NCBI RefSeq assembly: GCF_014647875.1
Contig: NZ_BMQA01000001.1
Location: 124,001-188,000 of the forward strand
DNA from: Streptomyces brasiliensis
GTDB taxonomy: Bacteria; Actinomycetota; Actinomycetes; Streptomycetales; Streptomycetaceae
Length of the DNA: 64,000 nt
Direction of reading: 5' to 3'
The position numbers were made by a program, and so were the translations under genes. Shown here piece by piece: positions 1 to 7,951 of the stretch. A model generated the notes under the pieces. That model was not told where the DNA came from, ran no database searches, and saw nothing but the letters and a program-made list of their open reading frames with translations. Every line of letters begins with the position of its first letter. Position 1 is the stretch's first letter.

Positions 1-99
1 ACCGGCGCCGACCGCGGATACGAACAGGCGGCTGAGGAACCGGCCGAGGGCACGCCGAAGGTGCAGCACCAGTTTCCGCCCGGGAGCGGTGGCTGACAT
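1..99 (-). CDS. N-terminal fragment of an unidentified protein, cut by left edge
   Basis: An open frame on the minus strand starts with ATG at 99 and stays open to base 1, giving 33 residues. They begin MSATAPGRKLVLHLRRALGR and continue into a more hydrophobic stretch, which could be a basic N-terminus ahead of a membrane segment. No clear ribosome binding site precedes the ATG. The family cannot be identified from this fragment. The divergent wrbA gene starts at 212, so the 112-bp gap would hold both promoters. Confidence 0.4.
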   Translation of the reverse strand, partial: MSATAPGRKLVLHLRRALGRFLSRLFVSAVGAG

Positions 100-211
100 C
101 GGTCACGGCCGGATTCGGGCTGGGACGCCGTCAGGGACGGGATACACAAGGCGAAAGACCAGCAAATCGGGCGTAACGTACCCATGACCCGTGGAGAACA
201 GGAGCTAGCCC

Positions 212-814
212 ATGGCTGTACGCCTCGCCGTCGTCTACTACAGCGCCACCGGGAACGTCCATCAGCTGGCCGAAGCGCTCGCCAAGGGTGCGGAAGGGCG
301 AGACGCCGAGGTCCGTCTGCTGCGTGCAGCGGAACTGGCGCCGGACACGACGATCGACTCCAACCCGGCCTGGCGCGCCCACGTCGACGCCACGAAGAAC
401 TCGGTCCGCGAGGCGACCCTGGACGACCTGGAATGGGCGACGGCCTACGCGTTCGGCACCCCGACCCGGTACGGCAACGTGTCGGCCCAGCCCAAGCAGT
501 TCATCGACTCCACCGGGGGCCTGTGGCAGGCGGGCGTGTTCCACGACAAGCCCGTCACCAGCTTCACCTCGGCGATGAACCGGCACGGCGGTCAGGAGTC
601 GACGTTGCTGTCGCTCAACAACGTCTTCTACCACTGGGGTTGCATCATCGTTCCGACTGGCTACACCGACCCGCTCCTGTTCGCGGCCGGTGGCAACCCC
701 TACGGGACGAGCTGGCCGAGCGGTGGCGGCGAGGGTCCCGACCAGGCGGCCCAGGACGCGGCCAACTACCAGGGGCGCCACCTGGTGGAGATCGCGGAGC
801 GGCTGCGCGGCTGA
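212..814 (+). CDS. wrbA: NAD(P)H:quinone oxidoreductase, WrbA family
   Basis: A 200-aa flavodoxin-fold protein of normal WrbA length. The N-terminal strand and phosphate loop (YYSATGN, residues 9-15), the PTRYGN segment near residue 83 and the GGQES segment in the second half are WrbA hallmarks for FMN binding. WrbA enzymes are cytosolic and reduce quinones by two electrons with NAD(P)H, avoiding semiquinone radicals. AGGAG at 200-204 lies 7 nt before the ATG and fixes the start. It stands at the head of a stress-gene island, which fits a redox-defence role. Family assignment is firm; physiological substrate is inferred. Confidence 0.93.
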   Translation: MAVRLAVVYYSATGNVHQLAEALAKGAEGRDAEVRLLRAAELAPDTTIDSNPAWRAHVDATKNSVREATLDDLEWATAYAFGTPTRYGNVSAQPKQFIDSTGGLWQAGVFHDKPVTSFTSAMNRHGGQESTLLSLNNVFYHWGCIIVPTGYTDPLLFAAGGNPYGTSWPSGGGEGPDQAAQDAANYQGRHLVEIAERLRG

Positions 815-869
815 CTTCGACGGACGGCAAGCGCTGCGGAAGCGGCAAGGCCGAGTACCGGAACGGTAG

Positions 870-1835
870 TTGATAATGGAGCTCTTTCCGGCCGTACCTT
901 ACGCGTCATGGAATCCGACCAAGGAGACGATCCACCGGTTCGCCCAGATCGTGGGGAAGGTGCGGCTGGCCTTCTCGCAGCGCCGCAACCACTGGTGGAA
1001 CGTGCCCTATCATCTCACCGGGCGCGGGATCACGACGCGTCCCATGGGGCTCACGGACAGCGGTGAATTCTTCTGCGTGGACTTCGACTTCGTCGACCAC
1101 TCGCTCAGGATCACGCATTCCAGCGGCGCTTCCCTGAGTTTCCCACTGCAGGGTCTGAGCGTCGGCGCGTTCTACCGGCGTCTCGCGGGGGCGCTCGATC
1201 AACTGGGCGTGCCCTGCGACCTCCCGCGCCCCTTCCCCTATGACCTCCCGGACGCCGAGCGGCCGTTCGCCGACGACACCGAGCACATCACGTACGACAC
1301 CGAGCACGCGCACACCTACTGGATCGTCCTTTCACAGGTCAATCTGGTCCTCGAGCAGTACGCGGCCCAATGGTCGGGGAAAACAAGCCCCGTTCATCAC
1401 TTCTGGCACACCTTCGACATCGCGGTCACCCGCTTCTCGGACAAGAAGACGATCCTGCCCGCGTCGGTCGACGAGGTCACCCGGGAGGCCTACTCGCGGG
1501 AAGTGGTCAGCGCCGGCTTCTGGTTCGGCGACCCCACCTTCCCCGAGCCCGCGTTCTACTCCTACACAGCGCCCGAGCCGAAGGGGCTGGAGCACGAGAA
1601 GATCAGCCCGCCCCAGGCGTCCTGGGTTCCCCTGCGGGGCAGTCATCTGGCCGTGCTGCGCTACGACGACGTCCGTACCGACCCGAAGCCGCGGGAGACC
1701 GTGCTGGAATTCTTCGAGAGTGCCTTCCGCGCCGGCGCACAGCACGCCGGCTGGGACATCGACGCGAAGGCGTGTCCGGGAGGCGTCACGTTCGACTCGC
1801 CCTCGCGCTCGGCATCCAACGACCTTCGACCGTGA
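870..1835 (+). CDS. DUF5996 family protein
   Basis: A 321-aa protein recognised as DUF5996 from its N-terminus (SWNPTKETIHRFAQIVGKVR) and an HHFWHTFDIA segment in the middle. The function of the family is not established and no catalytic motif stands out. No signal peptide or membrane segment is seen, so it is probably cytosolic. The frame can start at TTG 870 or ATG 876; the ATG, giving MELFPAVPYASW, is the more natural start, and neither has a strong ribosome binding site. It lies 55 bp after wrbA and may be cotranscribed. The region after it contains gene remnants. Confidence 0.85.
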   Translation: MIMELFPAVPYASWNPTKETIHRFAQIVGKVRLAFSQRRNHWWNVPYHLTGRGITTRPMGLTDSGEFFCVDFDFVDHSLRITHSSGASLSFPLQGLSVGAFYRRLAGALDQLGVPCDLPRPFPYDLPDAERPFADDTEHITYDTEHAHTYWIVLSQVNLVLEQYAAQWSGKTSPVHHFWHTFDIAVTRFSDKKTILPASVDEVTREAYSREVVSAGFWFGDPTFPEPAFYSYTAPEPKGLEHEKISPPQASWVPLRGSHLAVLRYDDVRTDPKPRETVLEFFESAFRAGAQHAGWDIDAKACPGGVTFDSPSRSASNDLRP

Positions 1836-2015
1836 AAGTGGGCAGGCAGGCCAGGAACGGACCTGTGGCGGTCCTGCGAGCAACGGGCGGACAGGGCGGC
1901 GCCAGCGAGGTGGTATTCACGTTCATGAATATCATTCAGATGGATGCACATGGATGTGGTCGCCGGTGTACAACTTCGTCAACTTTCCAGTGACGAGGTC
2001 GAGTTGGAGGGACGG

Positions 2016-2114
2016 ATGTCTACGAGCGTTCCCCGACGTGCCGTGCTGGCCACGGCGGCCGGTACCGCTGCTCTCACCGCATTACCTGTGCCGTCCGCGC
2101 GCGCCGCCGACCCG
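2016..2114 (+). pseudogene. Orphan signal-peptide remnant
   Basis: GGAGGGA precedes an ATG at 2016. The frame reads MSTSVPRRAVLATAAGTAAL and then a small-residue stretch ending ARA-ADP, a convincing export signal with a twin-arginine-like PRR and a signal peptidase site. After about 33 residues the sequence stops resembling a protein: it runs into the ribosome binding site of the neighbouring CBS remnant. The mature protein has been deleted. The next 5' sequence (1900-2000) is locally AT-richer and may hold the old promoter. Confidence 0.6.
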
Positions 2115-2145
2115 TGTCCGCATCTGATCCGCCGAGGAGGAGACC

Positions 2146-2214
2146 ATCGACGCCGGCCCGCACCGCGTGAGCGACGTGACGCCGCACACCGTCGTCGCGG
2201 TGGGCCGCGACGCC
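2146..2214 (+). pseudogene. Remnant of the 5' end of a CBS-domain gene
   Basis: The translation from 2146 (DAGPHRVSDVTPHTVVAVGRD) aligns with the N-terminus of the intact CBS-BON protein just downstream on the other strand (NGAPHVVNDVMTRTVVAL). A strong AGGAGGAG site sits directly ahead, but the expected start codon is ATC (2146-2148) instead of ATG. After about 23 codons the similarity ends where the opposite-strand gene finishes. It is therefore a start-codon-less stub of a paralogous CBS gene. Confidence 0.6.
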
Positions 2215-2257
2215 CTGTCGCCGGCGGGTGACGGACGGGAGATCGGGTTCGGCTCCG

Positions 2258-2962
2258 TCACGTCGTACGGGCGCGTTCGTCGTCCTGGCGGCAGAGGCCG
2301 GGGGCCGTGCCGCGGCCCAGCGGTCCCAGGAGCGCGCAGTCCACGTCCACCACACCCTCGACGGCCCTGATCAGCCGGACGGCGACGGGTACGAGCGAGG
2401 TGTCGCGGATCCGGCCGGTGAGCGTCACGACTCCGTCGGACACCTCGACCAGGATCGGCTCGACGGGGGCTGCGAAGAGGTGCGGGACGACCTCGCGGCG
2501 TATCTCCTCGGCGATGTCCCCGTCGTCCCGCAGGAACACCTTGAGCAGGTCGGAACGGCTGACGATGCCCACGAGCGCGCCGTCGCGGCCGACCACGGGC
2601 AGCCGCTTCACCCGCGCCCGGGCCATGGCACGCGCGGCCCGGGCGAGCGGGGTGCCGGCGTGCACGGTCACGGGCGGCGCGGTCATCAGGTCCCCGGCGG
2701 TCGCCGCGGCGGCCTTGGCCACGTCGGTCGAACCGCGCCGCGGGGTGGCCCGGTCCGGGGCGCCGTCGTGGACCTCCTCCTTGTGCAGCAGGTCCGCCTC
2801 GGAGACCACACCGACGACCCGGCCGGCCTCGTCCAGCACCGGGAGCGCGCTGACGTGCCACTTCCGCATGGTCCGGACGATGTCCTTGAACGCCGCACCG
2901 GTGTGCAGGGCGACGACGGTCCGTGTCATGACGTCGTTCACGACGTGCGGTGCGCCGTTCAT
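2258..2962 (-). CDS. Two CBS domains plus BON domain protein
   Basis: A 234-aa cytosolic protein. Two CBS motifs (DVMTRTVVAL near residue 9 and DLMTAPPVTV near residue 94) form a Bateman module that normally binds adenosyl ligands. The C-terminal EEIRREVV...VEVSDGVVTLTGRI is a BON domain. AGGGAGG lies 5 nt before the ATG at 2962, so the longer upstream reading (to 3004) is unlikely. A GGGCC-GAGT-GGCCC palindrome at 3036-3049 lies 74 bp upstream. It is closely related to the gene at 4833-5465. CBS-BON proteins are common in actinobacterial hypoxia/dormancy islands; the ligand is unknown. Confidence 0.88.
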   Translation of the reverse strand: MNGAPHVVNDVMTRTVVALHTGAAFKDIVRTMRKWHVSALPVLDEAGRVVGVVSEADLLHKEEVHDGAPDRATPRRGSTDVAKAAAATAGDLMTAPPVTVHAGTPLARAARAMARARVKRLPVVGRDGALVGIVSRSDLLKVFLRDDGDIAEEIRREVVPHLFAAPVEPILVEVSDGVVTLTGRIRDTSLVPVAVRLIRAVEGVVDVDCALLGPLGRGTAPGLCRQDDERARTT

Positions 2963-3035
2963 GGCGACCTCCCTGGTGCCGAGGTGCCGGCGTCCGTCAG
3001 TCACCAGGCTCGGTCGGCCCTCCGTAGCCGGTCAT

Positions 3036-3049
3036 GGGCCGAGTGGCCC
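3036..3049. promoter_or_regulatory. DevR/OsdR-like box A (GGGCC-GAGT-GGCCC)
   Basis: A perfect 5-4-5 inverted repeat 74 bp upstream of the CBS-BON start at 2962. The spacing and GGG/CCC ends match the architecture of the mycobacterial DevR (DosR) box GGGAC-N4-GTCCC. Assignment to a Streptomyces OsdR-type regulator is inference from architecture and gene content. Confidence 0.55.
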
Positions 3050-3085
3050 AGACCCTGGTTCCAAGTGGCCCAGACCCTGGTTCCA
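3042..3085. repeat. 22-bp perfect tandem duplication
   Basis: AGTGGCCCAGACCCTGGTTC plus CA is present twice head-to-tail with no mismatch. The first copy overlaps the right half of box A, so the duplication supplies a second GGCCC half-site 22 bp away, about two helical turns. Confidence 0.85.
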
Positions 3086-3362
3086 AGGGGGTCCGGTCCG
3101 GGCGGCCGGGGAGGGGACCGCCACGGAAGGCACATGGCGCTCCGCCCGGTCACGGTCAGCCGGACTCGGCGGGAAGCGGCTGCTCCGTCCACGTGTCCCG
3201 GCGGGCCTCGCGTCCGTGGGGAAGAGCCGTCCTGCCCCTCCCCCAGGGACGCGTTCGCGCCGGACAATGGAAGGAGCCCCGGGGCACTCCGCGGTGCGCG
3301 GATCACCCCCGGCCCGCTGATCGGCTCGCGGACTTCGAGCCGGAGGGCGAGGCGAGAGGTTC

Positions 3363-4493
3363 ATGAAGGAGACGCTGTCCCTCGGCCGGATCGCCGGCGT
3401 ACGTGTCGGCCTGCACTGGAGCGTGCTCGTCATCGTCGTCCTGGTGACGCTCGCCCTGGCGCGCGGGCGCTTCCCCGAGGCGCACCCCGGGCACTCCCCC
3501 ACGGTCTACTGGGCGCTCGCCCTGCTCACCGCCGTCGCCTTCCTCGCCTCGCTGCTGGCCCACGAGCTGGCGCACGCGGTGGTCGCGCGGCGCAACGGCG
3601 TCGAGGTCGAGGGCATCACGCTGTGGATGCTCGGCGGAGCCGCCCGGCTGCGCGGTGAGGCGCCCACACCGGGCACGGAGCTGCGCATCGCGGGGGTGGG
3701 TCCGCTCATGAGTGTGGTGGTCGGCGGTCTGATGGCGGGGCTCGCGGTGTGGCTGGACGCCCTGCACGTGTCGGGGCTGTGGGTCGAGGCGGTCGCCTGG
3801 CTCGCCGCGATCAACATCGTGCTGGCCGTCTTCAACGCCCTGCCGGCCGCCCCGCTGGACGGCGGCCGGCTGCTGCGGGCCTTCCTGTGGCACCGCAGCG
3901 GCGACCGTCTGCGGGCCACCCAGGGCGCCTCGGCCGCAGGCAAGGCGCTGGGCTGGTTCATGGTGGTGACCGGTTTCGGCGCCGTCCTGTTCGCCGGGAA
4001 CCTGTCCGGACTGTGGTCCGCGCTGATCGGCTGGTTCCTGATCGCGGCGGCGACCGCGGAGGCCCGTCAGGCCGAGGTCCAGGGCGTGCTGAAGGGCGTG
4101 CCGGTCAGCCGGGTCATGACCCCCGCCCCGGTCACCGTCCCGTCCTGGACGACCGTGTCCGAGTTCCTCGGCGAGGGTCCGTTCGGCCCGTACCGTCACT
4201 CGGCCTTCCCCGTGGTGCTGCCCGACGGCGCGGTCGCGGGGCTGATCACCATGGGGATCGTCAACCGGACACCGCAGCAGGGCCGCTCGCGCACGACGGT
4301 CGGTGATGTGATGCGGCCGCTCACGGATGTCGTGACGGTGGCTCCTGGCGACCCGGTCGTGGATCTTCTGCCCCGCTTGCAGGAGAGCGACGTCCACCGG
4401 GCCCTGGTGCTGGACGAGGACCGTCTCGTCGGTATCGTCAGCCTCGCCGACATCACCCGTGCCCTGTCGTGGCCGACGGTTTCGTCCCGGTGA
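3363..4493 (+). CDS. M50 (site-2) family zinc metalloprotease with C-terminal CBS pair
   Basis: A 376-aa integral membrane protease. The zinc-binding HELAH motif is at residues 67-71 and the second LDGG motif at 165-168, both inside hydrophobic segments, as in SpoIVFB/Rip3-type site-2 proteases. About six membrane segments occupy the first 230 residues. Two CBS repeats (VSRVMTPAPVTV and VGDVMRPLTDVV) fill residues 245-370 and probably gate activity by a nucleotide ligand. GAGGCGAGAGG lies 3-13 nt before the ATG. The family cleaves membrane-embedded substrates such as anti-sigma factors; the substrate here is unknown. Confidence 0.93.
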   Translation: MKETLSLGRIAGVRVGLHWSVLVIVVLVTLALARGRFPEAHPGHSPTVYWALALLTAVAFLASLLAHELAHAVVARRNGVEVEGITLWMLGGAARLRGEAPTPGTELRIAGVGPLMSVVVGGLMAGLAVWLDALHVSGLWVEAVAWLAAINIVLAVFNALPAAPLDGGRLLRAFLWHRSGDRLRATQGASAAGKALGWFMVVTGFGAVLFAGNLSGLWSALIGWFLIAAATAEARQAEVQGVLKGVPVSRVMTPAPVTVPSWTTVSEFLGEGPFGPYRHSAFPVVLPDGAVAGLITMGIVNRTPQQGRSRTTVGDVMRPLTDVVTVAPGDPVVDLLPRLQESDVHRALVLDEDRLVGIVSLADITRALSWPTVSSR

Positions 4494-4832
4494 CGGGCGG
4501 TCCGCCGGGAGAACGCCGAGCCGCCTGCTCGACGGGCCGGCACGGCTCGCCGGTACCTGGCTGGTCCGCGGGGTACTGCTGGGGGGCGAGTGAGGGCAGG
4601 CCGGGGCGGCACCGGGCGCCCGGGCCCGGGCGCCGACGTGGAGTGGACCGTGCTGATGGGCGTACGGGCACCCCGCGACAGTGTCCTGGACGGACTGCAC
4701 ACGCTCATGGGCGGAAGGTACGCCGCCGAACACCGCTCTCGTCCGCGCCGAACGCGCTCAGCGCCGGCGCAGGCCATGGGTCACGCGAGTCTGCCGAGCC
4801 GGGCGTACGGCGGGATCTGCCTCGTCTCCGGG
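4494..4832. other. Intergenic stretch without recognisable gene
   Basis: About 340 bp between the convergent M50 protease and CBS-BON genes. Open frames run through it, as expected at this GC content, but none shows a ribosome binding site, a domain or family-like sequence. I see no strong hairpin or repeat. Confidence 0.5.
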
Positions 4833-5465
4833 TCAGCCCGCGGTCGTCGTGTGCGGAGCGCGAGGCGCCGTCTCGTCCTGGCCGGCCTCCAGGCGGTCGA
4901 CCACGTCCACCACGCCGTCGACGTCCTCGCACAGCCGTACCAGGACCGGGACCAGGTTCCGCCGTCCGATGCTGCCGCTCAGCGTGACCCGCCCCTCCGT
5001 GACCTCGACGGTGAGGGCCGAGGGCGGTAGTCCGAGGGTGCGGACGACGACGTCCTCGATGATCTCCTCCTGGATCGCGTGGTCCCTGCGGACGAAGAGG
5101 TGCACCAGGTCGCTCCGGCTGAGCACGCCGATCAGCCGGCCGGCACCGTCCACGACCGGCAGGCGCCTGATGCCGTGCCGCTCCATGGTCCGTGCGGCCC
5201 GGACCGCGTTCCAGTCCCGCTCCGCGACCACGGCTGGGCTCGTCATGAGGTCAGCGGCGGTGCCCCCGGAGCCGCCGCCGTACATCTGGCGGCGCAGCAG
5301 GTCGGTTCCGGACACGACTCCCAAGGGGCGGTCGTCGCCGTCGACCACCGGGACTGCCGTGATGTCGTACTCGTCGAGGAGGCGCGCGATGTCCTCGGAC
5401 GTCGTGTGCGTCCGCACGGTGACTGCGGCGGGCGTCATCAGATCGCCCACACTGCGATGCCTCAT
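4833..5465 (-). CDS. Two CBS domains plus BON domain protein (paralogue)
   Basis: A 210-aa protein with the same domain order as the product of 2258-2962: CBS (VGDLMTPAAVTV), CBS (AADLMTSPAVVA), then BON (LTVEVTEGRVTLSGSI). AGGAAGGGG lies 8-9 nt before the ATG at 5465, and the longer upstream reading passes out of frame through hsp20, so this start is well supported. It lies 98 bp downstream of hsp20 on the same strand with a 9-bp hairpin between them, so transcription may be partly coupled. Probable ligand-sensing stress protein of unknown partner. Confidence 0.88.
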   Translation of the reverse strand: MRHRSVGDLMTPAAVTVRTHTTSEDIARLLDEYDITAVPVVDGDDRPLGVVSGTDLLRRQMYGGGSGGTAADLMTSPAVVAERDWNAVRAARTMERHGIRRLPVVDGAGRLIGVLSRSDLVHLFVRRDHAIQEEIIEDVVVRTLGLPPSALTVEVTEGRVTLSGSIGRRNLVPVLVRLCEDVDGVVDVVDRLEAGQDETAPRAPHTTTAG

Positions 5466-5530
5466 GGTTCGGTGCCCCTTCCTGGCGGCGGGCGCACCCG
5501 GTGCGAGCGCCGCGGCGGGCAGGTGGTCCC

Positions 5531-5554
5531 CGGCGGGCCCGGACCGGCCCGCCG
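5531..5554. terminator. Hairpin between hsp20 and CBS-BON genes
   Basis: CGGCGGGCC and GGCCCGCCG form a perfect 9-bp stem around a 6-nt loop, 10 bp beyond the hsp20 stop on the minus strand. No T run follows, so it could be an inefficient terminator or an mRNA processing/stabilising element that lowers expression of the downstream CBS gene. Confidence 0.5.
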
Positions 5555-5563
5555 GAATCGGGA

Positions 5564-5986
5564 TCAGACGGTGTGCTGGATCTCGATGTGCTTGGGTTCC
5601 GTCTTGTCGCGGCCCATGCCCACGCTGACGGTGAGCATGCCGTCGCTGTAGTCGGCCGTGATGTCGTTCTCGTCGGCCCCGGGCGGCAGCGTCGTGCTGC
5701 GGCTCATGGAGCCGTACCGGATCTCGCTGCGGCTCTTCTGCGTGTCCGTCTCGGCGCGCTCGGCGTTGATCGTCAGCATGCCGTCGCCGACGACGACGTC
5801 GATGTCCTGCGGGGACATGCCGGGCAGCTCCGCCCGTACGACATAGCGGTCGTCCTGCATGTAGTCCTCGATGCGGATCGTGTACAGGTCGCCCATGGTG
5901 GGCATCGCGAACCGCGCGGGGAAGGTCTCGAACCACTCGGGTATCTCCGGGAAGGAGAATCTCTGCCTGCGTGTCAGTGTTGCCAT
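5564..5986 (-). CDS. Hsp20/alpha-crystallin family small heat-shock protein
   Basis: A 140-aa ATP-independent chaperone. The alpha-crystallin domain runs from about residue 38 (IRIEDYMQDDRYVVRAELPG) to 130, with the DGMLTI/DGMLTV strand pairs and a terminal IEI motif that docks neighbouring subunits. GAGGAGG lies 7 nt before the ATG at 5986. The upstream gap to pncB carries an AT-richer patch and a GGGACTTT half-site, but no RheA-type TGTCATC repeat that I can see. In Mycobacterium tuberculosis the homologue HspX belongs to the DosR dormancy regulon; the neighbours here suggest a similar use. Confidence 0.93.
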   Translation of the reverse strand: MATLTRRQRFSFPEIPEWFETFPARFAMPTMGDLYTIRIEDYMQDDRYVVRAELPGMSPQDIDVVVGDGMLTINAERAETDTQKSRSEIRYGSMSRSTTLPPGADENDITADYSDGMLTVSVGMGRDKTEPKHIEIQHTV

Positions 5987-6085
5987 CGCCGTACCTCCTC
6001 GGCCGTGGTTGCGGCTGCTGACGCCTCCGGTCCACCGCGACGCCGCACGGCGCGCCGAGGCCGATCAGCCCACACCCAGGTCCTC

Positions 6086-6093
6086 AAAGTCCC
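6086..6093 (-). promoter_or_regulatory. DevR-like half-site upstream of hsp20
   Basis: Read on the minus strand the bases are GGGACTTT, the left half of the canonical DevR box, 100 bp upstream of the hsp20 start. The right half (GAGGACC) matches poorly. Weak evidence alone; it is noted because complete 5-4-5 boxes occur in front of neighbouring genes. Confidence 0.25.
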
Positions 6094-6158
6094 TTTTACC
6101 CGCTATATCCGGAGTCAGACTGGTGGCAACGGGTCCGTCTCACTCATCGGCGACCACC

Positions 6159-7493
6159 ATGTCCGACGTCACGACCACCGATCTGTACGAGGTCACGATG
6201 GCCCTGTCCTACCTGCGGGAGGACATGCGGGCGCCCGCGACCTTCAGCCTCTTCGTGCGCGACCTGCCGCCCGGCCGGGGCTTCCTGGTCGCCGCCGGGC
6301 TGGAACCCGCGCTGGACTTCCTGGCGGACTTCCGCGTCGGACCGCGGGACGTCCAGGACTTCGCGGACGCGCTCCACCGCCCGGCACGGGACCTCGAGCC
6401 ACTCCTCGGAATGACCTTCGGAGGCGAGGTCCGGGCCGTACCGGAAGGTCACGTGGTGTTCGGCGGCGAACCGCTGCTGGAGGTGACCGCTCCGCTGCCG
6501 CAGGCGCAGCTCGTCGAGACGTACCTCCTCAATCAGCTGTGCCACCAGACGGCGGTCGCCTCCAAGGCGGCCCGCTGCGTCCTGGCCGCGGAGGGAAGGC
6601 CGTTGGTGGACTTCTCGCTGCGCCGCACCCACGGTCCCTGGGCCGGCCTGCAGGCCGCGCGGCTCGGCGCCCTGGTGGGGTTCTCGGCCACCAGCAACGT
6701 GGCCGCGGCCACCGCGCTGGGCATTCCGGCGGCCGGGACCATGGCCCACTCGTACGTGGAGGCGTTCGCCGACGAGGAGGCGGCCTTCCGCGCCTTCGCG
6801 CGCGCCCACCCCGGCCCGGTGACCTTCCTCGTCGACACGTACGACACCGACGCGGGCGTGCGGACCGCCGCACGGGTCCTGGCGGAGCTGCACCGCGGTC
6901 CCGGCTGTGCCGTCCGCCTGGACAGCGGCGATCTAGGGGCGGAGGCGCGGCGGGTGCGGGCCACGCTCGACGCCGCCGGGCTGATCGACGTACGGATCGT
7001 GGCGAGCGGCGGGCTCGACGAGTACGCGGTCGCCGAACTCGTGGGGAGCGGCGCGCCGATCGACACGTACGCCGTGGGCACACGCGTCGGCGTAGCGGCG
7101 GACGCACCGTATCTGGACGCCGCGTACAAGCTCGTCGAGTACGGCGGCCGCCCGGTGATGAAGCTGTCGTCCACGAAGGCCACGGCCCCGGGCCGCAAGC
7201 AGGTCTTCCGCCGGCCCGGATGCTCGGACGTGATCGGCCTGTGGGAGGAGGCTGCGCCGGACCCCGCCCGGCCCTTGCTGCGCACGGTCATGCGGGACGG
7301 CCTGCGCACGGGCGAACCGGACCGCCGGGAGGCCGCGGCGGCCCGGTTCGCCCGTGACCTCGGGGACCTCCCCGCCCCGGCCCGCAGAATCCGTGATCCT
7401 GAGCCCCCGCGGCCCGTGCGCTCGGCGGCATTGGAGGAGCTGACGCGCAGGGTGCGGGCGGAGATCGAGGACCGCCTGCGCGTGCTCCCGTGA
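6159..7493 (+). CDS. pncB: Nicotinate phosphoribosyltransferase
   Basis: A 444-aa cytosolic enzyme making nicotinate mononucleotide from nicotinate and PRPP, the NAD salvage step. The N-terminus TTDLYEVTMALSYL, the RRTHGPWAGLQAAR segment, VDTYDT and the active-site strand AVRLDSGDLG are typical NAPRTase features. The ATG at 6159 gives the normal family N-terminus; the frame stays open upstream to 5871 but that stretch lies in the hsp20 promoter region. No clear ribosome binding site is seen. Divergent from hsp20. NAD salvage genes recur in actinobacterial dormancy islands, so coregulation is plausible. Confidence 0.93.
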   Translation: MSDVTTTDLYEVTMALSYLREDMRAPATFSLFVRDLPPGRGFLVAAGLEPALDFLADFRVGPRDVQDFADALHRPARDLEPLLGMTFGGEVRAVPEGHVVFGGEPLLEVTAPLPQAQLVETYLLNQLCHQTAVASKAARCVLAAEGRPLVDFSLRRTHGPWAGLQAARLGALVGFSATSNVAAATALGIPAAGTMAHSYVEAFADEEAAFRAFARAHPGPVTFLVDTYDTDAGVRTAARVLAELHRGPGCAVRLDSGDLGAEARRVRATLDAAGLIDVRIVASGGLDEYAVAELVGSGAPIDTYAVGTRVGVAADAPYLDAAYKLVEYGGRPVMKLSSTKATAPGRKQVFRRPGCSDVIGLWEEAAPDPARPLLRTVMRDGLRTGEPDRREAAAARFARDLGDLPAPARRIRDPEPPRPVRSAALEELTRRVRAEIEDRLRVLP

Positions 7494-7520
7494 TGCGAGG
7501 ACCGGGCGGGGTCGCGCCGG

Positions 7521-7534
7521 GGGACCATCGGCCC
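7521..7534. promoter_or_regulatory. DevR/OsdR-like box B (GGGAC-CATC-GGCCC)
   Basis: A 5-4-5 inverted repeat with 4 of 5 arm positions paired, 83 bp upstream of the DUF1918 start at 7617. It is followed at 7556-7562 by a run of seven T in an AT-rich patch unusual for this window, which could be the promoter or the tail of a pncB terminator. Confidence 0.45.
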
Positions 7535-7616
7535 CGATGCGAACGCGCCCAATCGGTTTTTTTATGAAAACGATGGAAATAGGCCTTTGTGTTGCCGCGT
7601 CGAGGAGGCGAGGACG

Positions 7617-7910
7617 ATGGCCTCATCCGCACCGGCACGGAAGAGTGACCGGACCGCCGGGCGGCCCCGGGTGGAGGCGACGGGCACCGGGACGCGCGCC
7701 CGGGTCGGCGGCGAGATCGTCGTGCACGCCACCACGAGCGGAGCCGTCACCCGGGACGGCGAGGTCGTCGAGGTGCACCACCGGAACGGCAGCCCGCCCT
7801 ACGACGTGCGCAGGGCGGACGACGAAAGGGTGACGCTCTGCTTCCCCGGACCCGACGCCGATGTCCGCTGCTCGACGCACACTCCAAATCCCGGCACGGC
7901 ACCGTCCTGA
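7617..7910 (+). CDS. DUF1918 domain small protein
   Basis: A 97-aa protein with about 30 disordered basic residues followed by a DUF1918 fold: ARVGGEIVVHATTSG, then DGEVVEVHHRNGSPPYDVRR and FPGPDADVR. The family adopts a small SH3-like barrel and has no settled function, though it often occurs in stress or dormancy regulons. The ATG at 7617 is preceded by GAGGAGGCGAGGA. It lies 41 bp ahead of the tandem USP gene on the same strand, so the two probably form an operon driven from the box B promoter. Confidence 0.8.
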   Translation: MASSAPARKSDRTAGRPRVEATGTGTRARVGGEIVVHATTSGAVTRDGEVVEVHHRNGSPPYDVRRADDERVTLCFPGPDADVRCSTHTPNPGTAPS

Positions 7911-7951
7911 CGGTCCGTCGACGCACCGGACACCATGCGAGGGAGGCGACC

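Larger units (their letters stand above)
2963..3362. other. 400-bp intergenic region with palindrome and tandem repeat
   Basis: This divergent region separates the CBS-BON gene (minus) from the M50 protease gene (plus). It contains a 5-4-5 palindrome (3036-3049) and a 22-bp perfect tandem duplication overlapping it. Several open frames cross it, but none has a plausible start or protein-like composition. The stretch 3090-3360 shows nothing further that I can identify. Confidence 0.5.

Noticed and set aside
4590..5030. 146-codon plus-strand frame after the M50 protease
   Set aside because: Most of it lies opposite the CBS-BON gene; the remaining part has no recognisable start signal or homology.
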